Below are positions 6,817-11,622 of a stretch of 11,622 nt of DNA, piece by piece. Origin of the DNA: Deltaproteobacteria bacterium (GTDB taxonomy: Bacteria; Bdellovibrionota; JACOXK01; 2-02-FULL-40-11); NCBI GenBank assembly GCA_016193165.1, contig JACPST010000058.1:1-11622 (forward strand). Direction: 5' to 3'. A program made the position numbers and the translations under genes. Numbering within the stretch: position 1 is the first letter of the stretch; the number at the start of each line of letters is the position of its first letter. Below the pieces are notes generated by a model. It did no database searches and was not told where the DNA came from. It saw only the letters and a list, made by a program, of their open reading frames with translations.

Positions 6817-7593
6817 TTGAAGCTGATGATCCCTTTCTTTCTAGCATTTATTTTTGGCCTATCCGCTGTTATGGCCCAAAAAACCGTGGGAAACTATACG
6901 GTGGACACCTGGTATACATCTCAAACCGATTCTACCGTGCAATTTAAGCTTGCTCAAAATCCCAATGAAAACTGTGTCATGTATGTCATGGAAACTACGC
7001 TCGACTCACTTCCTCAGAAAGTTTTAGTCCCCATTGCCGATTATGCCCAATATACTTCGATGTTCATGCCCCGGATGTATAAAAGCCAAGTCCTTCATCA
7101 TACAAATCAAAGTTCTTTAAACTTTGTGATGGGCAAGCAAAGAAAATTTGGAGTCTCTGTCAGCCAGGCCGAAACAGACATTGTCCAATTTTCTTTAAAT
7201 CTTCCTTGGCTTCCCGACAATCACTACACGCTTTTACTTTCTACTTTTCAAGATCCCCAAACAGAAATAATCCATGTCTATTGGATTCAATATGATGAGA
7301 AAAATTATAAAAATATCTCAGGCTCATGGCTTTTAGAAGTCCCCTCTCCCACCACCAAAAATTTCTGGGGAAGCTCTGTGTTTGATACGAAAACTTATCC
7401 AAATTCTAATGAAGATATCTATGGCTCATGGACACTGACTCCCTTAGCCAATAACAAAACATTTGTTCATTATGAAAATTATGTCGATCCTGGCTGGATG
7501 GGGCGACAAGTGATTGACGATGTCGTCAAATCCACTCTCGAAGATATGCCAAAAATTATTTCTGTAATTCGAACGAATGTTCCAAGGGATTAA
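6817..7593 (+). CDS. secreted START/SRPBCC-like protein (258 aa)
   Basis: A signal peptide (1-20, likely cut VMA|QK) precedes a domain that resembles the START/SRPBCC ligand-binding fold. The signs are an early helix with DYAQYTSMFMPRMYKSQVL-like sequence (75-93), alternating beta strands, a YGSWTLTPL...FVHYENYVDPG strand pair (205-228) and a long C-terminal helix (VIDDVVKSTLEDMPKIISVI, 232-251). That end helix closes a hydrophobic cavity in SRPBCC proteins. It lies 26 nt after the MMPL-type permease, so a role in binding a lipid or hydrophobic cargo in the periplasm is plausible but inferred. Two starts are possible: TTG at 6817 or ATG at 6826. I prefer TTG, because it adds the Lys that a signal peptide needs; no SD supports either. 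The fold call rests on pattern only. Confidence 0.7.
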   Translation: MKLMIPFFLAFIFGLSAVMAQKTVGNYTVDTWYTSQTDSTVQFKLAQNPNENCVMYVMETTLDSLPQKVLVPIADYAQYTSMFMPRMYKSQVLHHTNQSSLNFVMGKQRKFGVSVSQAETDIVQFSLNLPWLPDNHYTLLLSTFQDPQTEIIHVYWIQYDEKNYKNISGSWLLEVPSPTTKNFWGSSVFDTKTYPNSNEDIYGSWTLTPLANNKTFVHYENYVDPGWMGRQVIDDVVKSTLEDMPKIISVIRTNVPRD

Positions 7594-7622
7594 GCCGAAC
7601 ATCGATAGCCGACACTTTCATA

Positions 7623-8213
7623 TTATATCTTTGAATTTTCTTCGATCTTATCTCTAGATGCCAACATATTTTTACAAGCTTGATAGGTTCTATATAAAAT
7701 AAAGCATAAATAAAAAAATAGGGCTACAAGGACAAAATATGAAAGACATGCGCCCAAAAATTTTCCCAAAAGCAATATTAGAGCTGAGAGGAAAATAAAA
7801 ATGACTTGGTGTTTTAAGACAGCAAAGACAACTTTACGATTAGCTATGTGGGATTTATCTAAAACATTGAAAAATGCTCTAATTTTATTCGCTTTGTTCA
7901 ATACACCATTTACAACGTCGGGCGATTTCTGATTTGAAAATGAATCACGAATCCTTCTCTTGAATTCATCTATTTCAAGAAGAGTAATGCCAATAGAGCT
8001 TATTTGTACTTCAATATCTTCGGATACCCCTAAGAACATTTTTTCCCTTGAAATCCTCCATAGTTCTTTCAGTTCCCTGTATTTACAAGCTCTTTTATCC
8101 TCTCGAAGTCCTTGACTGTAAAATACATATATGGCTGCGCTAACCGCTGCGAGCGCCGCAGTTCCCTGCAATGTCGCACTTGTAAAATATAAGAATATGC
8201 TTTCAAGATTCAT
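7623..8213 (-). CDS. membrane protein of unknown function, three predicted TM segments (196 aa)
   Basis: No family recognised. An N-terminal TM (about 13-31, ATLQGTAALAAVSAAIYVFY) is followed by a charged, helical soluble domain (32-130) and two closely spaced TM segments (136-154, 156-176) with an Asn/Lys/Glu-rich tail. The middle domain has LRED, RACKYRELKELW and a heptad-like stretch at 70-90. The layout (1 TM, cytoplasmic helical domain, 2 TM) is seen in small sensor or effector membrane proteins, but no catalytic motif is visible. It converges with the SRPBCC-like gene (29-bp gap) and lies in an AT-richer islet with the HNH gene, suggesting accessory DNA. A minus-strand promoter at 8224-8252 would start transcription about 4 nt before the ATG, and no SD is present. 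Confidence 0.7.
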   Translation of the reverse strand: MNLESIFLYFTSATLQGTAALAAVSAAIYVFYSQGLREDKRACKYRELKELWRISREKMFLGVSEDIEVQISSIGITLLEIDEFKRRIRDSFSNQKSPDVVNGVLNKANKIRAFFNVLDKSHIANRKVVFAVLKHQVIFIFLSALILLLGKFLGACLSYFVLVALFFYLCFILYRTYQACKNMLASRDKIEENSKI

Positions 8214-8223
8214 CTACATTAAA

Positions 8224-8252
8224 ACTGTACAGCTTTAATGGGATTAGGTCAA
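8224..8252 (-). promoter_or_regulatory. putative promoter for the 196-aa membrane protein, with a palindrome on the -10 box
   Basis: On the minus strand: TTGACC (-35, 8252-8247; 5 of 6), a 17-nt spacer, and TACAGT (-10, 8229-8224; 4 of 6). The predicted start near 8217 leaves a 4-nt leader before the ATG. The perfect 8-bp palindrome CTGTACAG (8225-8232) covers most of the -10 box and could be an operator; this is inference. Confidence 0.5.
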
Positions 8253-8512
8253 ATTCTGCAGCTCATTTTCATTGCTGAAAACATCGCTTTCAACTTCGAT
8301 AGTTTAATTTTTTTTAGGCACCTTTTTTAGCAATTATTTACACGGCCTTTTTGAACCAGCTCTAAAAGCAAATTAAATTCCCTTTAGCTATTAAATCTAA
8401 CTCTTTTCATCGCTTTTGTTAAAAACTGAAAAATAGTTCGTTAAACCTCAAAATTTCACATTTAAAAATAGTATAACTATATGATATTATTAAGTAATTT
8501 AATATACGGAAT
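8253..8512. other. AT-rich non-coding stretch upstream of the HNH gene
   Basis: No ORF with coding character, RNA gene or terminator is visible on either strand. It has several T-runs (around 8309-8335), and one stretch (about 8461-8512) is extremely AT-rich. The segment GGCCTTTTTGAACCAGC (8344-8360) resembles the right end of the GC-rich repeat at 9581-9698 (GCCTTTTTCAACAGC) and could be a repeat remnant. Together with 8513-8569 it separates two divergently transcribed genes. Confidence 0.5.
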
Positions 8513-8540
8513 TTGACTTAATTTATCTATTTGGTAAAGT
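8513..8540 (+). promoter_or_regulatory. putative promoter for the HNH endonuclease gene
   Basis: TTGACT (8513-8518; 5 of 6 to -35), a 16-nt spacer and TAAAGT (8535-8540; 4 of 6 to -10). Transcription would begin near 8547, giving a leader of about 23 nt that carries the SD at 8558-8563. The upstream DNA is very AT-rich, as for an UP element. Confidence 0.5.
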
Positions 8541-8557
8541 GTTTCATCACTTTTTAT

Positions 8558-8563
8558 GGGAGG
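8558..8563 (+). promoter_or_regulatory. SD that fixes the HNH start at 8570
   Basis: GGGAGG lies 6 nt upstream of ATG 8570. This rules out the in-frame TTG at 8531, which has no SD and would overlap the predicted -10 box. Confidence 0.75.
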
Positions 8564-8569
8564 TATTTC

Positions 8570-9568
8570 ATGAACGAAATTTCAAACTTAAAAGATAAAG
8601 AACTCTTAGAGAAATTTGGCGTTTTAGTCAGAGAAGAAAAAGAAGCAACGGCTCATGTGATAGCTCATTTAGCTGAAATAGACAGAAGAAAACTCTATGC
8701 AGATGAGGGCTACTCCAGTCTCTTCTCCTATTGTGTTGAAAAATACCATTATTCAGAATCGGAAGCCTTTTTAAGAATCCAAGCTGCAAGACTTGTTCAT
8801 ACTTCTCCAGAAGTTATTAATCTTTTAGAAGATAACAAAGCAACCCTTACAACTTTAAAACTCATTGCTCCTCATCTTACTTCTCAAAATAAAGAGAAAA
8901 TATTTAAAGAAGTTGAGCATAAAACAAAACGAGAGACAGAACAGTTGGTAGCCACTCTCTTTCCTTCTACAGAAGAAGTCAAAGATACTATTAGAAAACT
9001 ACCAACTCAAACTGCACAAAATTTAACTCGTTCCGGAACGAGTACTTTGGTTAAAAAGGAGGCAATGAAGCCACTGGCACCCAAAAGATTTAAGGTTGAA
9101 TTTAGTGCTTCAGAAGAACTTACAAAAAAGATTCAAAGAGCGAAAGAAATTCTAAGACACAAGTATCCCCAAGGAAAGCTTGAAGATATTCTCGACGATG
9201 CTTTAGAGCTATTGTTAGAGAAAAAAGATCCGGAGAGAAAAATACAGAGGGGTCAACTGATTAAAAAAGAAGTCAGTCAGAAAGAGCAAGGGGCATTTTT
9301 AGAGATGCCCTTAGCTCTTTCTGACACTATAAGGTCAAGATATGTTCCAGAAAAAATAAAACAAGTTATTTGGAAGAGAGATCAAGGACAATGTTCCTAC
9401 ACAAGCTCTGAAGGAAAAAAGTGTGGAGAGAGAAATTTTTTGGAACTGGACCATGTGCATCCGTGGGGATTGGGTGGGAATTCCACTCTTGAGAATTTGA
9501 GATTATTATGCCGAACACACAACCAATGGCGAAGTGAAAAGACATTTAGTTATCAGCTAAAAGTATAG
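8570..9568 (+). CDS. HNH endonuclease with DUF222-like N-terminal helical region (332 aa)
   Basis: The C-terminus is a clear HNH nuclease domain: RYVPEKIKQVIWKRDQGQCSY (from 257, with C275), C285, LELDHVHPWGLGG (291-303, with D294, H295 and H297), and NLRLLCRTHN (309-318, with C314 and H317). These supply the His-metal active site and a probable structural zinc site. Residues 8-130 are helical, with DRRKLYADEGYSSLFSYCV (38-56) and a RIQAARLV stretch (69-76) typical of the multi-copy HNH proteins I recall from Bdellovibrio, Myxococcota and other former Deltaproteobacteria. The middle (172-220) carries the FKVEFSASEELTKKIQRAKE helix seen in that group. The role is unknown: nicking or cutting DNA is expected, but no cognate methylase, intron or phage packaging gene lies nearby. 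It is AT-richer than the flanking genes and sits between AT-rich DNA and a GC-rich repeat, as expected for acquired DNA. Confidence 0.9.
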   Translation: MNEISNLKDKELLEKFGVLVREEKEATAHVIAHLAEIDRRKLYADEGYSSLFSYCVEKYHYSESEAFLRIQAARLVHTSPEVINLLEDNKATLTTLKLIAPHLTSQNKEKIFKEVEHKTKRETEQLVATLFPSTEEVKDTIRKLPTQTAQNLTRSGTSTLVKKEAMKPLAPKRFKVEFSASEELTKKIQRAKEILRHKYPQGKLEDILDDALELLLEKKDPERKIQRGQLIKKEVSQKEQGAFLEMPLALSDTIRSRYVPEKIKQVIWKRDQGQCSYTSSEGKKCGERNFLELDHVHPWGLGGNSTLENLRLLCRTHNQWRSEKTFSYQLKV

Positions 9569-9580
9569 TTCAATTTTTAG

Positions 9581-9698
9581 GCTATTCAAAAAGGTTCAGA
9601 TGCTAGGCGCCTGAGGAGCACGGCTTCCGGCGTAGTTGAGCGGTACGTCGAAGGAGAGCCGACGATGGCAACGACGCAGATGAGCCTTTTTCAACAGC
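9581..9698. repeat. 118-bp GC-rich imperfect palindrome, probable dispersed intergenic repeat
   Basis: The two 18-nt ends are inverted copies: GCTATTCAAAAAGGTTCA (9581-9598) and TGAGCCTTTTTCAACAGC (9681-9698) match at 15 of 18 positions when one is reverse-complemented. Inside, GGCTTCCGGCGTA (9622-9634) pairs imperfectly with TACGTCGAAGGAGAGCC (9644-9660), so the whole unit can fold into a long interrupted hairpin. CAGATG occurs directly repeated near each end (9597, 9677). It is much more GC-rich than its surroundings. From memory, elements with CAGATGC-AGGCG ... CGCAGATG-GCCTTTTT-AACAGCCTGC ends are scattered between genes in many uncultured Deltaproteobacteria, like a non-autonomous palindromic (MITE- or REP-like) element. 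It carries no ORF. It may stop transcripts from the converging HNH and gmhA genes. Confidence 0.75.
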
Positions 9699-9701
9699 CT
9701 G

Positions 9702-10313
9702 CTAAGAATGGCCGACATACGGGAGATCAAACAATATATTATCAATCATCTCCGCAATGAGGTGACAGACAACAATGTGAGTCTCTTGGATGCGAGGTGT
9801 TTTGCCAAGTCCTACATTGATATGGTGTTCTACAATTTTCCCAACTTTCCCACCCTCATTGCCAGTTAAAGCCACCGTCACAAGTCCCATGTCACGTGCT
9901 TTTTTAAGCGCTCGCACAACATTTTCAGAGTTGCCACTCGTGGTAATCCCAAAGGCAATATCTCCTTTTTGTCCCAGAGCGGAAAGCTGTCTTACAAATA
10001 CGTCTTCATAACTATAATCATTAGCCGTACTGGTTAAAATCGACATGTCTGCTGTCAGCGCAATGGCAGGAAGCGGCCGTCTGTCATGCATGAAGCGATT
10101 GACAAATTCTCCAACAAAGTGCTGGGTATCACAGGCGGATCCTCCATTTCCAAATGCCAAAAGTTTGTGGCCTGATTTAAAAGCGTGCGCCACAACCTCA
10201 ACTACTTCCAGCAGCTTTGGCTTATTTTTTTTCAGAAAATCAAGCTTCACTTCAATGCTTTGATGAAAAATTTCATCAATACGCTTCGAAATTCTTTCTT
10301 TATCAAATGCCAT
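9702..10313 (-). CDS. gmhA: phosphoheptose isomerase GmhA (sedoheptulose 7-phosphate isomerase)
   Basis: GmhA converts D-sedoheptulose 7-phosphate to D-glycero-D-manno-heptose 7-phosphate, the first step of ADP-heptose synthesis for the LPS core, in the cytoplasm. It is a single SIS domain of 203 aa, the usual length. Substrate loop FGNGGSACDTQH is at 54-65; E69, TADMS (87-91) and ITTSGNSENV (123-132, phosphate binding) follow. PRIQETHIVVCH (173-184) supplies Q176 and H184, which line up with the E. coli Gln172 and His180, as E69 does with Glu65. The N-terminal helices (5-48) fit the tetramer-forming region. The last codons abut the GC-rich palindrome, and the TAG stop (9704-9702) lies just beyond its end. 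No SD precedes the ATG. The promoter at 10322-10350 would start the mRNA about 2 nt upstream, so it is probably leaderless. Confidence 0.93.
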   Translation of the reverse strand: MAFDKERISKRIDEIFHQSIEVKLDFLKKNKPKLLEVVEVVAHAFKSGHKLLAFGNGGSACDTQHFVGEFVNRFMHDRRPLPAIALTADMSILTSTANDYSYEDVFVRQLSALGQKGDIAFGITTSGNSENVVRALKKARDMGLVTVALTGNEGGKVGKIVEHHINVGLGKTPRIQETHIVVCHLIAEMIDNILFDLPYVGHS

Positions 10314-10321
10314 AAGTGAAT

Positions 10322-10350
10322 GTTCTAAGATAACTTAAAAGTGTTGTCAA
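10322..10350 (-). promoter_or_regulatory. putative gmhA promoter
   Basis: On the minus strand: a perfect TTGACA (-35, 10350-10345), a 17-nt spacer and TAGAAC (-10, 10327-10322; 4 of 6). The predicted start near 10315 is only 2 nt before the gmhA ATG. The -35 overlaps the trxA -35 on the other strand. Confidence 0.6.
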
Positions 10351-10373
10351 AAATAAAATTCGTATGTTAATAA
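10344..10373 (+). promoter_or_regulatory. putative trxA promoter
   Basis: TTGTCA (10344-10349; 5 of 6 to -35), an 18-nt spacer and TAATAA (10368-10373) with an extended TG at 10365-10366. The start would fall near 10380, at the edge of the repeat hairpin, giving a leader of about 48 nt. The -35 box shares five bases with the divergent gmhA -35. Confidence 0.45.
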
Positions 10374-10376
10374 ATG

Positions 10377-10407
10377 CATAGATCCTTCGCCTTCGGCTCA
10401 GGATGAC
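10377..10407. repeat. probable dispersed palindromic repeat in the trxA leader
   Basis: The unit GATCCTTCGCCTTCGGCTC followed by AGGATGAC folds into a hairpin: ATCCT (10382-10386) pairs with AGGAT (10400-10404) and GCC (10389-10391) with GGC (10395-10397) across a small TC/TC internal loop. From memory, this sequence (read the other way it would encode 'CHPEPKAKDL', seen in many spurious ORFs) recurs between genes in diverse bacterial genomes. Here it lies between promoter and SD, at the predicted 5' end of the trxA mRNA. Confidence 0.65.
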
Positions 10408-10427
10408 AAAACAGAAAGGAAATTTTT

Positions 10428-10751
10428 ATGGGTAACGTATTAGAAGTATCTGACAACACATTTGATTCAGAAGTATTAAAATCTTCCACCCCCACCCTTG
10501 TTGATTTTTGGGCCACATGGTGTGGACCGTGTAAAGCCTTGGCTCCCAAAGTTGAGCAACTTTCCAAAGAATTTTCCGGTAAAATCAAATTTACAAAAAT
10601 GGATGTGGATGAAAATCCAAACACCCCTTCCCAATATGGCATTCGAGGAGTCCCCACGCTGATTGTATTTAAAGATGGGAAAGTTTTTAAACAGCTGGTT
10701 GGAGATCAATCTCTAGATAATCTCAAAATTTTTTTCAATTCAGTAGCCTAA
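10428..10751 (+). CDS. trxA: thioredoxin
   Basis: This is a cytoplasmic thiol-disulfide reductase of standard length (107 aa), which uses thioredoxin reductase to reduce ribonucleotide reductase and other proteins. The active site WCGPCK spans 31-36 (C32, C35). The buried Asp26 in LVDFWA, the strand KFTKMDVDENP (54-64) and the cis-proline P76 in GIRGVPTLIVF are all present. There is no signal peptide, so it is not a periplasmic variant. The start has a good SD (AAAGGA, 10415-10420; 7-nt spacing). It is divergent from gmhA. Its TAA overlaps the stop of the convergent rodA-type gene (shared bases 10749-10750), leaving no room for a terminator between them. It may be one of several thioredoxins in the genome. 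Confidence 0.95.
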   Translation: MGNVLEVSDNTFDSEVLKSSTPTLVDFWATWCGPCKALAPKVEQLSKEFSGKIKFTKMDVDENPNTPSQYGIRGVPTLIVFKDGKVFKQLVGDQSLDNLKIFFNSVA

Positions 10752-11622
10752 AACATAAATCTCCGGAGATGAATAGATAATAAAAGTCCAATTCCCACAA
10801 AAGAAATAATAATCGACGATCCCCCATAACTGAAAAAAGGAAGAGTAATGCCTACCACAGGCAAAATTCCGGTCACCATCCCAATGTTCACAAAGCTTTG
10901 CCAAAAAAAGATAGCCGTTATTCCAACGGCTAAAAGTGCTCCAAATTTATCGCGGGCATGACGAGAAATCTCAAGACCCATCAAAATCATCATGGCATAG
11001 ACAATCATTAAAATGAGAACTCCCATAAATCCATGTTCTTCCGCAAAAACAGAAAAAATAAAGTCCGTATGCTGCTCAGGTAAAAAGGCCAGTTGGGTTT
11101 GGGAGCCTTTGAGATGCCCTTTCCCTCGAATTTTTCCAGACCCGACCGCCACAATAGACTGAAGAGCATGATACCCTTTTCCTCTGGGATCCCGGCTCGG
11201 ATCCAAAAACGTTCGTACACGATCTCTTTGATAATCCTTTAAAACAAACTTATAGGCCAAAGGCACAGTTAACACAGCCACCATAAAAAGAATGAGCAGA
11301 GACTGCCATTTCATTTTTACAAACATAAAAAGTGAAAAGGCCACAAAACACACCAGAAGCGCTGTCCCCAAATCTGGCTCTGCCAAAATGAGCAATACTG
11401 GAGCTCCTAAGATCAAGAAAGGAACCACCAAACGCCTCAGCGTATAGCCTCCAACTACATGGTCATCATGAAAGTATTTTGCTAAAATAAAAACGATGCC
11501 TATTTTCATGAGCTCCGAGGGTTGAAAGCGAAAAAATCCTAAATCCAGCCAGCGTCTGGCACCATAAATTTTAGGCCCCACTCCTAAAACAGCAGCCAAA
11601 AGCACAAGCACAATAAAATAAA
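10748..11622 (-). CDS. rodA: RodA-type SEDS peptidoglycan polymerase, C-terminal part (gene runs off the window)
   Basis: This is a SEDS-family glycosyltransferase that polymerises peptidoglycan from lipid II with a class B PBP in the elongation (rod) complex, in the inner membrane. The frame stays open to the window edge, so the gene is partial: about 291 residues of the usual ~370 are seen, without the first membrane helices. Family landmarks are GARRWLDLGFFRFQPSELMK, EPDLGTA (the conserved Glu), DPSRDPRGKGYHALQSIVAV, and PEQHTDFIFSVFAEE, whose Asp matches the catalytic Asp262 of E. coli RodA. The C-terminus reads TGILPVVGITLPFFSYGGSS and ends shortly after, as in RodA rather than FtsW, which often has a long tail. 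The GTG at 11609-11611 is an internal Val codon, not the start. RodA is preferred over FtsW from the IRGKGHLKGSQTQLAFLPE loop, which is RodA-like. Confidence 0.9.
   Translation of the reverse strand, partial: YFIVLVLLAAVLGVGPKIYGARRWLDLGFFRFQPSELMKIGIVFILAKYFHDDHVVGGYTLRRLVVPFLILGAPVLLILAEPDLGTALLVCFVAFSLFMFVKMKWQSLLILFMVAVLTVPLAYKFVLKDYQRDRVRTFLDPSRDPRGKGYHALQSIVAVGSGKIRGKGHLKGSQTQLAFLPEQHTDFIFSVFAEEHGFMGVLILMIVYAMMILMGLEISRHARDKFGALLAVGITAIFFWQSFVNIGMVTGILPVVGITLPFFSYGGSSIIISFVGIGLLLSIHLRRFMF

Noticed and set aside
8214-8530. tRNA, small RNA gene or CRISPR array in the long gene-free stretch
   Set aside because: No cloverleaf, no spaced direct repeats and no promoter-terminator pair could be seen.
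8531-8569. In-frame upstream TTG start for the HNH gene (345 aa)
   Set aside because: No SD for it, it overlaps the predicted -10 box, and ATG 8570 has a strong SD (GGGAGG). The extra 13 residues do not look like the family.
10367-10657. 96-aa minus-strand ORF across the trxA start, encoding 'CHPEPKAKDL'
   Set aside because: It is a shadow of trxA and of the dispersed repeat; the 'HPEPKAKDL' translation is typical of the repeat, not of a protein.

Overview
The window reads as a stretch of chromosome from a Gram-negative bacterium of the old 'Deltaproteobacteria' type. A Bdellovibrionota-like or related uncultured lineage is my best guess, at low to moderate confidence. The signs are a heptose (LPS) gene, a TolC outer-membrane protein, a rod-shape gene and many signal peptides. 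A secreted PsbP-like protein and a DUF222-like HNH endonuclease also resemble families I recall from those lineages. Most of the sequence is about 40-45% GC, with an AT-richer islet near 7.6-9.58 kb.

Layout. (1) 47-2897, plus strand: two translationally coupled, exported, low-complexity proteins I cannot name (482 and 240 aa), then a 202-aa secreted protein. The third gene's leader can fold a hairpin over a strong Shine-Dalgarno (SD) that drives a four-codon ORF ending on the gene's start codon. (2) 2931-7593: a divergent envelope-transport module. A TolC-type protein is on the minus strand. On the plus strand are an RND/MMPL permease split in two by an apparent single-base frameshift at 6139-6143, and a secreted START/SRPBCC-like protein. 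A lipid or hydrophobic-molecule export or trafficking role is the likely theme, by inference. (3) 7623-9568: an AT-richer islet with a 196-aa membrane protein of unknown function, an almost gene-free stretch (8214-8569), and an HNH endonuclease with its own promoter and strong SD. (4) 9581-9698: a GC-rich 118-bp imperfect palindrome that I recognise as a probable dispersed repeat; it abuts the end of gmhA. (5) 9702-11622: gmhA (minus), trxA (plus) and a RodA-type SEDS gene (minus) that runs off the window edge. gmhA and trxA diverge from overlapping -35 boxes. trxA and rodA converge with overlapping stop codons. A second dispersed-repeat hairpin sits in the trxA leader.

Recurring theme: where I can place a promoter, several genes (gmhA, the 196-aa gene, the SRPBCC gene, possibly the permease) would start transcription within 0-4 nt of the start codon and lack an SD. 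This suggests leaderless mRNAs are common here, whereas trxA and the HNH gene have ordinary SD leaders. No tRNA, rRNA, CRISPR array or recognisable transposase is present.
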